Source: Maricaulis sp965228215 (GTDB lineage: Bacteria > Pseudomonadota > Alphaproteobacteria > Caulobacterales > Maricaulaceae). Taken from it: a DNA stretch of 64,000 nt. A program made the position numbers and the translations under genes. The notes beneath the pieces are model-generated. The model had not been told where the DNA came from. It ran no database searches and saw nothing but the letters and a program-made list of their open reading frames with translations. The stretch covers positions 2,294,001 through 2,358,000 of the forward strand of contig OZ245800.1 of NCBI GenBank assembly GCA_965228215.1, given 5' to 3'. This document shows, piece after piece, positions 43,092 through 51,128 of this stretch (position 1 is its first letter; every line of letters starts with the position of its first letter).

Positions 43092-44821
43092 CCCAGCATT
43101 ACCGCCCAGGCCGCGGCCGCGAACAGCCGCAGTCGCCGCAAGGACCAAGCTCGCGTATCGGCGCGGTGGCCGGAGATCCATGTGCCCCGGACCTCGAGGT
43201 TTGTGAGGTCTTCGGCTGTAAGCGGGTTTTCCGAGAACCAGGTGAAATCGGCGCGCTTGCCGATCTCGATCGAGCCGGTTTCGTCCTCGATCCGCAATTG
43301 CCGAGCGGCCTGTAGCGTCATCATGTCGAGCGCCTCCAGCCGGCTGACCGCCAGGTCCGGGCCGATAACGTCACCGCCCAACCGGGTCCGGCGTTCGCTT
43401 GCGGCCGCGAGCACCCGCAACGCATCGATCGGTGTGGCGGGATTGTCGGAGTGCAGCGTGGTGACCGCACCCGAGCGGGCCGCCATGCCGACGGGCATAT
43501 AGCGCGCTGTCCGATCCTCGCCGACCAGATCGGAAAGCATGTGGCCGTAGAAGGTGATGTGGTCGATGAAGAAGCCGAGGGAGACGTCCATCTCGGCCGC
43601 CCGCGCGGCTTGTTCCGGCGTGATGAGGGCGAGGTGTTCCAGCCGGTGCCGGCCCTCCGGTGCGGATTGGAGAGCGTCCAGCGCCGCGTCGATGGCGATC
43701 TCGCCCTGGGCGTGGATGGCCGTATCATATCCCCATCTCGCGGCATCTTGGACGTGCCTGCTCGCCTCCTCCGGACTGACCAGGAGTTCGCCATGCCAGC
43801 CCTCGGGCAGGGCGAGCACGGATTCCGTGAAGGATGATCGGGCATAGGGTTCCAGCAGCGCCGCGCCGCCGACAAAGGGCGAGCCATCCATCCAGAATTT
43901 TACGCCGCCCAGCCGGCGGATGGCATCCGGGGCGTCGGCGCCGGACCACAACTGCCTTGCGCGCTCCAGGCTCTCAGGGTGGACATAGAGGACGGAGTTC
44001 AGCACCGGATCGGGCCGCCCCGCGGCTTCGGTAAACAGGGCAAGAGGGTCCCTCGAGCGTCCGACCAGCGCTGCTACGCCGATCGTCGTGTAGCCGGCCC
44101 GGGCATAGGTGTTGAGGGTTTCGTTGAGTACATGGGCGATCGCCGCGTCAGGCGCGTCCGGAGCTGCCGCCATCAGGGCGCGGATCGCCGGCACCTCGAT
44201 CACACGGCCGGTCAGGGCGCCGGTCGCGTCACGTTCGAAAACACCGCCTTCCGGATCCGGAGAGGCCGATGACAGGCCCGCGGCCTCCAGCGCAGCCGTG
44301 TTCACGAAGGCCTCGTGCATCATCTGGGTCAGGATGACGAGCGGCCGATCGGGCGACAGCGCGTCGAGCTCCTCGATGGACGGCGGTTCCAAGCCCTCGA
44401 TCATCGCCGGATCCCAGCCAAAACCGATAACCCAGGGCGAGGGGCCGGATCGCCGGACTGCGCGTTCCATGGCCGCCATCATCGAGGCCCGGTCTGAATG
44501 CGTGGCACCGCTCAAATCCACGGCGGCGCTGAGAATGGCCGTGGCAAGCGGATGGGTGTGAGGTTCGATCAGGCCGGCGGTCAGGACACCCTCGCCAAGG
44601 CGCACACGTCGCGTACCCCAGGGAACGGTTTCGAACACCGTTTCCCGCGAGCCGATGGCGGCGATACGCCCGTCCTGCACGTAGACAGCTTCCACGATGC
44701 TGCCGTCACGCAAGAGTATCTGGCCGAGAAAGACTTCATGCTGCGGCGCGCCCGGCGCCCTGGCCGCCCAGGCAAGCAGGGTGAAGACGATAAGCACGGC
44801 GATCAGGGCGACACGTTTCAT
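43088..44821 (-). CDS. YtcJ-like exported amidohydrolase
   Basis: A 577-residue amidohydrolase-3/YtcJ type metal enzyme. An N-terminal signal or anchor (VALIAVLIVFTLLAWAARAPGAP) precedes the barrel. The metal motif is H-x-H in GLIEPHTHPLATA; later landmarks are DTAIHAQGEIAIDAALDAL, HRLEHLALI and LHSDNPATPIDALR, and the C-terminal GSIEIGKRADFTWFSENPL is typical. Likely hydrolyses an amide or cyclic bond outside the cytoplasm; substrate unknown. It ends convergently with the VOC gene. Confidence 0.88.
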   Translation of the reverse strand: MKRVALIAVLIVFTLLAWAARAPGAPQHEVFLGQILLRDGSIVEAVYVQDGRIAAIGSRETVFETVPWGTRRVRLGEGVLTAGLIEPHTHPLATAILSAAVDLSGATHSDRASMMAAMERAVRRSGPSPWVIGFGWDPAMIEGLEPPSIEELDALSPDRPLVILTQMMHEAFVNTAALEAAGLSSASPDPEGGVFERDATGALTGRVIEVPAIRALMAAAPDAPDAAIAHVLNETLNTYARAGYTTIGVAALVGRSRDPLALFTEAAGRPDPVLNSVLYVHPESLERARQLWSGADAPDAIRRLGGVKFWMDGSPFVGGAALLEPYARSSFTESVLALPEGWHGELLVSPEEASRHVQDAARWGYDTAIHAQGEIAIDAALDALQSAPEGRHRLEHLALITPEQAARAAEMDVSLGFFIDHITFYGHMLSDLVGEDRTARYMPVGMAARSGAVTTLHSDNPATPIDALRVLAAASERRTRLGGDVIGPDLAVSRLEALDMMTLQAARQLRIEDETGSIEIGKRADFTWFSENPLTAEDLTNLEVRGTWISGHRADTRAWSLRRLRLFAAAAWAVMLG

Positions 44822-44861
44822 GCGTCCAGCTTAGGTCAATGCCGACGCGGCACAACCGGCC

Positions 44862-45542
44862 CTACATCAATCCCAGTGTCTTGAAGCTCGACGTGTTTTC
44901 CCGGCCGATCACCAGATGATCGTGCAGGGCAATGTCGAAGGGCTGGCAGATCTCGCCGAGAGTGCGGGTCATGTCGATATCGGCCTGGCTTGGCGTGGCG
45001 TCGCCGGAAGGGTGATTGTGCACCAGGATCAGGGCCGAGGCCTCGTGGGCGAGGGCACGTTTGACGATCTCGCGCGGATAGACCGGCGCGTGATCGATCG
45101 TGCCCCGGCCCAGGATCTCATCGGCGATCAGCTTGTTTTTGCGGTCCAGGAAGAGCACGCGGAACTGCTCGGTCGTCGCGTGCTGCATCGCTGTGCGGCA
45201 GTAATTGATGAGCGCCGACCAGGAGGAGATCACCGGGCGGCCGATCACCTGTTCCCGCGCCATGCGTTCGGACAGCGCCTGGATAAGTTTCAGCTCGGCT
45301 GCGGTCTTCGCGCTGACGCCGGTGACCTCCGTCAATTGCTCGACCGCGGCGCAGGCCACACCGCCTAGGTCACCGAAACGCGCGATCAGGTCCTTGGCGA
45401 TCGGTTTGACATCGCGCCGCGGGATGGAGCGAAAGAGATAAAGCTCCAGCAATTCATAATCGTGAAGTGCCTCACCGCCCGCTAAGGTTAGTTTTTCGCG
45501 CAGGCGCTGGCGATGACCGGAATGATGCGCGATGCGGGTCAT
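44862..45542 (-). CDS. radC: RadC/JAMM-domain protein
   Basis: A 226-residue protein named for DNA repair, though RadC family roles remain unclear. A helix-hairpin-helix-like N-terminal part (FGDLGGVACAAVEQLTEVTGVSAKTAAELK) leads to a JAMM metalloprotease-like domain with the metal site HNHPSGD (ALILVHNHPSGDATPSQADIDMT). It begins 4 bases after the map stop, so map-radC is one operon, a common alphaproteobacterial pair. Confidence 0.95.
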   Translation of the reverse strand: MTRIAHHSGHRQRLREKLTLAGGEALHDYELLELYLFRSIPRRDVKPIAKDLIARFGDLGGVACAAVEQLTEVTGVSAKTAAELKLIQALSERMAREQVIGRPVISSWSALINYCRTAMQHATTEQFRVLFLDRKNKLIADEILGRGTIDHAPVYPREIVKRALAHEASALILVHNHPSGDATPSQADIDMTRTLGEICQPFDIALHDHLVIGRENTSSFKTLGLM

Positions 45543-45546
45543 GGGG

Positions 45547-46383
45547 TCAGCCGTCGAAGGGCGGCCGGTCGAGGCCCTTGGGCGATTTGGTGAAGATCTC
45601 GACGCCGTCCTCGGTCACACCGACCGAATGCTCGAACTGGGCCGAGAGGGATTTGTCGCGAGTGACCGCGGTCCAGCCATCCGAGAGGACCTTGGCGTCC
45701 GGGCGTCCGAGATTGAGCATCGGCTCGACGGTGAAGAACATGCCCGGCTTCAGCTCGGGGCCTTCTCCGCGCTCGCCGAAATGCAGCACGTTGGGACTGT
45801 CGTGAAAGAGGCGGCCCAGTCCGTGGCCGCAGAAATCGCGGACAATCGAACAGCGGCGCTGTTCGGCATATTCCTGGATGATCGCCCCGATCGTGCCCAG
45901 CGTTACGCCCGGCTTGATGGCATTGATGCCGGCCATCATGGCTTCATAGGTGACGTCGACCAGGCGTTCAGCTTTGCGCTTGGGTTCGCCGACAATGTAC
46001 ATGCGGCTCGTATCCCCATGCCAGCCATCAACCACGACGGTGACGTCGATATTGACGATGTCGCCGTTCTTGAGCGGTTTAGGGCCGGGAATGCCGTGGC
46101 AGACGACATGATTGATCGAGGTGCACAGCGAGTGACGATAGCCGCGATAGAACAGCGTGGCCGGCGTTGCGCCATGATCCAGGACGAATTTGCGCGTCAG
46201 CTTGTCGAGATAGCCGGTCGTGGTGCCGGGCTGGACTTCCGGTACCAGCATGTCCAGCACTTCGGCGGCCAGACGGCCGGCCTTGCGCATGCCTTCGAAG
46301 CCTTCGGGGCCGTGCAGCTTGATGCGGCCGTCGCGCGGGGCGGCGGCGCTGTCGTCGGTGATCGTCTCGTATGCAGTCGTCAA
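45547..46383 (-). CDS. map: Methionine aminopeptidase, type I
   Basis: A 278-residue enzyme that removes N-terminal Met from new proteins. Metal ligands lie in VNIDVTVVVDGWHGDTSRMYIVG (Asp pair), VRDFCGHGLGRLFHD (His), and PGMFFTVEPMLNLG (Glu). The start is TTG 46383 with AGGAGAG upstream. Coupled to radC. A strong hairpin lies just upstream, belonging to the preceding M28 gene. Confidence 0.97.
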   Translation of the reverse strand: MTTAYETITDDSAAAPRDGRIKLHGPEGFEGMRKAGRLAAEVLDMLVPEVQPGTTTGYLDKLTRKFVLDHGATPATLFYRGYRHSLCTSINHVVCHGIPGPKPLKNGDIVNIDVTVVVDGWHGDTSRMYIVGEPKRKAERLVDVTYEAMMAGINAIKPGVTLGTIGAIIQEYAEQRRCSIVRDFCGHGLGRLFHDSPNVLHFGERGEGPELKPGMFFTVEPMLNLGRPDAKVLSDGWTAVTRDKSLSAQFEHSVGVTEDGVEIFTKSPKGLDRPPFDG

Positions 46384-46412
46384 AACACTCTCCTGCTACC
46401 CCTATAAACAAA

Positions 46413-46439
46413 GCGCGCGCCGTTTCAAACGGCGCGCGC
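46413..46439 (-). terminator. Terminator after M28 peptidase copy 2
   Basis: A near-perfect 13-base stem (GCGCGCGCCGTTT with AAACGGCGCGCGC) with a one-base centre. A short T-rich tract (TTTGTTTA) follows on the minus strand. It lies 26 bases past the M28 stop and 30 bases ahead of the map start. Confidence 0.8.
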
Positions 46440-46464
46440 CCTGATTTGCAGCAGCTGGATGGGA

Positions 46465-48144
46465 TTATTCGGCGTCGCTGCCGAACATGTTTCCGAAGAA
46501 ACTGTCGTCATTCCAGGCCGGACGTTCATCGCTGTCCGCGATTTCGCGGGCAATGATGTAGTTGATGTTGGCGAATTTCGCGCCCTGGTCGAACAGGACT
46601 TCCAGCTCGCCGTCCAGCTGGTCCGTCTGGCGGTGATAATAGGTGTTCAGGAAGCCCATGAAGCCTTCACCCTCGTCCCAGCGCGGATCCGGCGAGGCGA
46701 AACCCGTCATCAGGAAGAGCGAGGGAACGCCAACGCGGACGAAGTTGTAGTGGTCCGAACGCACGAAGAGCGACTGTTCCGGCAGCGGGTCCGGGCTGAC
46801 AGCGATGTCGAGCGAGGCCGCAGCGCGCGTTGCGATCGGTCCGAGATTGGAGTGATCGGAACCGAACGCAACCACGTCGGCGAAATCATAGACGATCACT
46901 GGCATGTCGAGATTGACGTTGGCGACCATGCGGTCGGCATCGATCGTGGGATTGCGGGCGAAATGCTCGGAACCCAGCAGGCCTTTCTCCTCGGCCGCCA
47001 GGGCAACGAAGAGAATGGTCCGGCGCGGCGTGCCTTCCTGCAGGAAGGTACGGGCGGTTTCCAGCATGACGGAAATGCCCGACGCATTGTCCACGGCGCC
47101 ATTGCAGATCGTGTCGTCATCATCATTGGAGCGGCAGGCACCGCCACCGCGCATGTTGGCGGTGATCGCGCCGATATGGTCGAGGTGTGCGGTCAGGACG
47201 ACAACTTCCTCGGCCAGTTCCGGATCGGCACCGCGGATCATGCCGACGACATTCGGGTCGCTGAACGGTTCGGACAGGGTGCGCTGGCGCATCGAGACCG
47301 TGCCGGGCAGGTCGAAGCGCGGATAGGTCGGGTTTTCCTCGTCCGCCATTGCGGCCTGGACGTCCTCGAGGCTCATCTCGGCGCCTTCGAAGAGGCGGGC
47401 GCTCATGGTGGCACCGACATTCGCCGTCACCGTGACCTGGTCATAGGCAGACGGGCCGGTGGCCGAGGTCAGGCGGACCGACGGGCGAGCCGCGAAACCA
47501 TTGGTGAAACCGGTCACCTGTTCGTCGGACCAGCCAACCAGCGAGATCATGCCGACAGCACCATGGCTGGCGGCAACGGCACGCTTGGTGGCACCGGAAT
47601 TGTGGTGGGCGCGTTCCTCGGACGGCAGACCGTTGGGCACACCGCCCATCACGACGACGATCTTGCCCTCGACGTCGATGTCGGCGTAGTCGTCATGACC
47701 GCGATTGGGCGCGGAAACGCCATGGCCGACAAAGACCAGCTCGCCGGTCACTTCCGACTCCAGCACCATCGGATTGGTCGAGACATAGATCAGATTGCCC
47801 TGTTCGAACGTCTCACCGTTCAGGGTGAAGCTATTGTAGTCCGCGTCCGCCGTGACTTCGTGCATGGGCACGTCGGCGAAGTAGGAGCCCTCGTCACCGG
47901 CCGGCTCGAGGCCCAGCAGGCGCATCTGGGAGGCGACGTAATTGGCGGCGATTTCATAACCGTCCGAACCGGCATCGCGACCGGCCAGGTAGTCGGAAGC
48001 CAGGAAGCGGATATGCGCTTCGATGTTTTCCGGCTGGACGTCGGGCGTGAAGGCGACGGTTTCCTCGGAGGCGGCACCGCCCATCAGATCGCTGTCGCAG
48101 GCCGTCAGGGCCAGGCCGGCCAGGGCCGTAACCAGATACTTCAT
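46465..48144 (-). CDS. M28 family metallopeptidase with PA-like domain, lipoprotein (copy 2)
   Basis: A 559-residue lipoprotein (signal LVTALAGLALTAC with lipobox LTAC). A protease-associated-like region (FVGHGVSAPNRGHDDYADIDVEGKIVVVMGG, about residues 120-160 and onward) precedes the M28 catalytic core: VVLTAHLDHIGAI, NGAVDNASGISVMLE, ALAAEEKGLLGSEHF, NVNLDMPVI and RSDHYNF. GGGGGAGG precedes ATG 48144. Only distantly similar to the M28 enzyme at 30645-31664, so not a recent duplicate. Likely peptide or amino-acid release from extracellular material. Confidence 0.93.
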   Translation of the reverse strand: MKYLVTALAGLALTACDSDLMGGAASEETVAFTPDVQPENIEAHIRFLASDYLAGRDAGSDGYEIAANYVASQMRLLGLEPAGDEGSYFADVPMHEVTADADYNSFTLNGETFEQGNLIYVSTNPMVLESEVTGELVFVGHGVSAPNRGHDDYADIDVEGKIVVVMGGVPNGLPSEERAHHNSGATKRAVAASHGAVGMISLVGWSDEQVTGFTNGFAARPSVRLTSATGPSAYDQVTVTANVGATMSARLFEGAEMSLEDVQAAMADEENPTYPRFDLPGTVSMRQRTLSEPFSDPNVVGMIRGADPELAEEVVVLTAHLDHIGAITANMRGGGACRSNDDDDTICNGAVDNASGISVMLETARTFLQEGTPRRTILFVALAAEEKGLLGSEHFARNPTIDADRMVANVNLDMPVIVYDFADVVAFGSDHSNLGPIATRAAASLDIAVSPDPLPEQSLFVRSDHYNFVRVGVPSLFLMTGFASPDPRWDEGEGFMGFLNTYYHRQTDQLDGELEVLFDQGAKFANINYIIAREIADSDERPAWNDDSFFGNMFGSDAE

Positions 48145-48236
48145 ATGAACCTCCCCCAATCGAGGTGTAAAAACTGAAGGGCGCGACTATAAGCAAGCAC
48201 GCGCGCGCGACAACGCGCGGCGATGTTAATTTTCAG

Positions 48237-48716
48237 TCACGCGTTTTCTGCACGGGCCGCCGCTTCGATGGCCTCGGCAACCGAGGGCAGGACGGTGTAG
48301 TGCTGGCGGAAGATCTCCGTCATCCGCGCCGGGCGCCCGGTGGACAGCTGGAAGCAGACCACTTTGGTGAGAGCCCGGAACACGGTCGTTCCGTCGCTCA
48401 CGCGCTTGAACTGGTAGCGGCGCTCGGCGCGCAGGCGCTGGTCCGACTGGCTGATCCACACGGCACAATCCAGCTCGTCGCCGGCCCGGACATGGCCGAG
48501 ATAATCGGCCTCGGTGCGGATGATGGCGATGCCGCGATCTTCCTGCGCACAGGCATCGCGGTCGAAGCCCTTCGACCACCAGTGCGTCCAGGCAGCGTCG
48601 TCGGCCCATTCCAGATAGCGCGCGTTGTTGGCATGGCCGAAATCATCGATATCGCTGTGCTGGACCGTTATCCGGTGCACATAGGGCTCCGGCAGATCCC
48701 ATCCGTCATAGCTCAT
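48237..48716 (-). CDS. Hot-dog fold acyl-CoA thioesterase
   Basis: A 159-residue thioesterase of the 4-hydroxybenzoyl-CoA type: TVQHSDIDDFGHANNARYLEWADDAAW contains the catalytic-Asp region D-x-F/Y-GHxNN. The remainder (TEADYLGHVRAGDELDCAVWI) completes the hot-dog fold. It should hydrolyse a CoA thioester; substrate unknown. Its ATG overlaps the sfsA stop (TGATG), so it is coupled to sfsA. Confidence 0.87.
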   Translation of the reverse strand: MSYDGWDLPEPYVHRITVQHSDIDDFGHANNARYLEWADDAAWTHWWSKGFDRDACAQEDRGIAIIRTEADYLGHVRAGDELDCAVWISQSDQRLRAERRYQFKRVSDGTTVFRALTKVVCFQLSTGRPARMTEIFRQHYTVLPSVAEAIEAAARAENA

Positions 48717-49420
48717 CAATCCAGCTCCACGTGCATCGAACGGGAGATCTCGATCCCGTCCGTGTCCACTGTACAGGCATAGGCCAGGATTTCCACCCCG
48801 GCGGCCGCGGCTTCGCGCAATGTCTGTGCATAGACCGGGTCCAGATCATCGGCCGGACGCAACCGGTCGCAATCATCACGCTGCACCACGAAGAGCTGGA
48901 CAGCGCGCTCACCCGCCTTCGCCTTGGCGGCCAGTTCATTGAGATGCTTGGCGCCGCGGGCGGTCACGCCATCGGGGAATTCTGCGAGGCCGGGCTGGCG
49001 CATCCAGTGCACATTCTTGACCTCGACCCAGCAGGGCGGGCGGGTCTCATCCTCCAGCAGGAGGTCGATGCGGGAATTCTCGCCATACTTCACCTCGCGC
49101 CGCAGGCTGGCATACCCACCGAGCTCGCTGATGCGGCCGTCGAGCACGGCGGCCTCGGCCAGCTCATTGGCGCGGGCGGGCAGGGTGCCGATCAGCGTGT
49201 CCTGCGCCTCCACGATCTCCCAGGTGTATTTGAGCTTGCGCTTGGGATTGTCCGCCGGAGAGAGCCAGACGCGCAGGCCCGGATCCTTGATGCCGGCCAT
49301 GGCGCCGGTATTTGCGCAGTGCGCCGTGACGGTCTCGCCATTTTCCAGTGTCACATCGGCGAAGAAGCGCTTGTAGCGTTTCTCGAGCCGGCCCTCGATC
49401 AATGGCGTGGTGAATTTCAT
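48716..49420 (-). CDS. sfsA: SfsA family DNA/RNA nuclease
   Basis: A 234-residue SfsA protein with the family blocks RYKRFFADVTLENGETVTAHCANTGAM, DLLLEDETRPPCWVEVKNVHW, FPDGVTARGAKHLNEL and VQLFVVQRDDCDR. SfsA was named from maltose-gene stimulation and resembles a PD-(D/E)xK nuclease (here E in WVEVKNV). ATG 49420 follows AGGGAG; a longer in-frame start is not supported. Divergent from the CinA-like gene. Confidence 0.95.
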   Translation of the reverse strand: MKFTTPLIEGRLEKRYKRFFADVTLENGETVTAHCANTGAMAGIKDPGLRVWLSPADNPKRKLKYTWEIVEAQDTLIGTLPARANELAEAAVLDGRISELGGYASLRREVKYGENSRIDLLLEDETRPPCWVEVKNVHWMRQPGLAEFPDGVTARGAKHLNELAAKAKAGERAVQLFVVQRDDCDRLRPADDLDPVYAQTLREAAAAGVEILAYACTVDTDGIEISRSMHVELD

Positions 49421-49484
49421 GGCTTGGACTTCTCCCTCAACGGCACATATACCGATCCATGCATTTGGATCGAGGTGGAAGCGC

Positions 49485-50267
49485 ATGAGTGCTCAGCAAA
49501 ACGTGACGGCCGCCGTGGTGCTGATCGGTGATGAAGTCCTGTCCGGCCGGACCCAGGACAAGAATCTCCAGCAGATCGCGCAATTCCTCGCACCGCTGGG
49601 GATTTCCGTCGTCGAATGCCGCACAGTGCTCGATATCGAGGCCGAGATCGTTGATGCGGTGAACACCCTGCGGGACAAGGTCAACTACGTATTCACCACG
49701 GGCGGGATCGGCCCGACGCACGACGACATCACGGCGGATGCCATCGCGCGTGCCTTCGGGGTCGGAATCGACGTCCGCGACGACGCGCTGGCCATCATCG
49801 AGGAATGGTATCGGCGTACTGAGACCCCCCTGACCGAGAGCCGGAAACGCATGGCGCGCATTCCGGAGACGGCATCGCTGATCGAGAACCCGGTGACCGG
49901 TGCGCCCGGTTTCCAGACCGGAAATGTTTTCACACTCGCCGGTGTTCCCAAGATCGCCCGAGGCATGCTGGAAGACATCGCCCATCGTCTCGAAGGCGGC
50001 GCGGTCACGCGCTCCCGGTCGGTGAAGGCGGAGAATCTGCGCGAGGGCGATATCGCCGTTCCGCTTGGCGAATTGCAGGCACAGCACCCGGATGTCTCCA
50101 TCGGCAGCTATCCCTATTTTCTCGATGTGAAGGATGGCGAGATCCGCCGCGGAACGCACTTGGTCGCGCGCTCGACGAATGCCGGGGCGTTGGACCAGGT
50201 GATTGATGCGATTGCCGTCCTGGTGACCGATCTGGGGCGCGAACCCCAAATCGATCCACCGGTCTGA
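49485..50267 (+). CDS. MoCF/CinA-N-type protein
   Basis: A 260-residue protein containing only the molybdopterin-binding-like domain of CinA. Landmarks are AAVVLIGDEVLSGRTQDKNLQQI, YVFTTGGIGPTHDDITADAIARAF and PVTGAPGFQTGNVFTLAGVPKIARGMLED. The PncC deamidase domain of full-length CinA is absent; such short forms are common in Alphaproteobacteria. GAGGTGGAA precedes ATG 49485. It ends 4 bases from the convergent oxygenase-like gene. Role unknown. Confidence 0.85.
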   Translation: MSAQQNVTAAVVLIGDEVLSGRTQDKNLQQIAQFLAPLGISVVECRTVLDIEAEIVDAVNTLRDKVNYVFTTGGIGPTHDDITADAIARAFGVGIDVRDDALAIIEEWYRRTETPLTESRKRMARIPETASLIENPVTGAPGFQTGNVFTLAGVPKIARGMLEDIAHRLEGGAVTRSRSVKAENLREGDIAVPLGELQAQHPDVSIGSYPYFLDVKDGEIRRGTHLVARSTNAGALDQVIDAIAVLVTDLGREPQIDPPV

Positions 50268-50271
50268 CCGG

Positions 50272-50895
50272 CTAGCCGAGCGTCAGTTCCGACACGTCCC
50301 GGAAATTGCCGATCTTGCCTTTGACGAAGGTGTTGAAAGCGATCGAGTGGCGCGGAGCCGCGCCGGTATTCGGTTCGACGAAATGCTGCAGGCTCGACGA
50401 GAACAGCACGACATCACCGGTCTTCGGCTTCACCACATTGATCGGCGTGTTGTAGAGATTTTGCCGGTTCTGTTCTGGGTTCAGCTCGATCTGGCGATAA
50501 GCGCGGTGCTTGTCGAAGACCATGCCCGCGATCGGTTCCTGCAGTTCGGCATAATAGAGCGATCCCGACACGATGGAGTTCGAGTGGGAATGACCGTGCA
50601 TGCCGACATTGGGCGGATTGATCAGCGACCATGACTGGGTGACGTAGATCTCGTGATTAATGCCCATGACCTCTTTGGCATAGAGGTCCAGTGCCTCATG
50701 GACCGCGTCCTTGATGCCTTTCAGTTCCGGCTCCTCGAAAATGTAGAGATTCTCGGAAATGTAGTTGGTCTTGTTCTGAATCATCTTCAGATTCTGGATG
50801 AAGGCGACCTGGTCGGGCGTGATCGCATGCCCGATATCGGCGCGGAAAAGCGGTTCCGCGAAAAGCGGCTGGACGCTGTAATCTTTGATAGCCAT
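50272..50895 (-). CDS. TIGR02466-like putative 2OG-Fe(II) oxygenase
   Basis: A 207-residue protein. The stretch SLINPPNVGMHGHSHSNSIVSGSLYY, followed by GDVVLFSSSLQHFVEPNTG and RHSIAFNTFVKGKIG, gives a double-stranded beta-helix pattern with likely metal ligands His (HGHSH) and the distal His in LQHFV, and Arg for 2-oxoglutarate. This matches the TIGR02466 group often predicted as phytanoyl/prolyl-hydroxylase-like. ATG 50895 is backed by GGGGAG; an in-frame start at 50928 is less likely. Substrate unknown. Confidence 0.75.
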   Translation of the reverse strand: MAIKDYSVQPLFAEPLFRADIGHAITPDQVAFIQNLKMIQNKTNYISENLYIFEEPELKGIKDAVHEALDLYAKEVMGINHEIYVTQSWSLINPPNVGMHGHSHSNSIVSGSLYYAELQEPIAGMVFDKHRAYRQIELNPEQNRQNLYNTPINVVKPKTGDVVLFSSSLQHFVEPNTGAAPRHSIAFNTFVKGKIGNFRDVSELTLG

Positions 50896-51128
50896 CGGCT
50901 GGCGCTCCCCATTGCATAGCCGGCACATTACGCAGCAGTAATTTTCACTCTGACGCAGCGCTTTCGGGCATGCAAGGCAGCGGCTGCAATCGTATCCGGC
51001 ATACGCCGCCGTGCCGGATTTCCGCCCGCTTGATGAACAAAAAACCCCGAGATTGCCCCTTTTCCGCCCACAGCCCGCGCCCGAGCGCGCGCATCCTGCC
51101 GCTCGCTGGGGTCAGGAAGGGGACAGAC

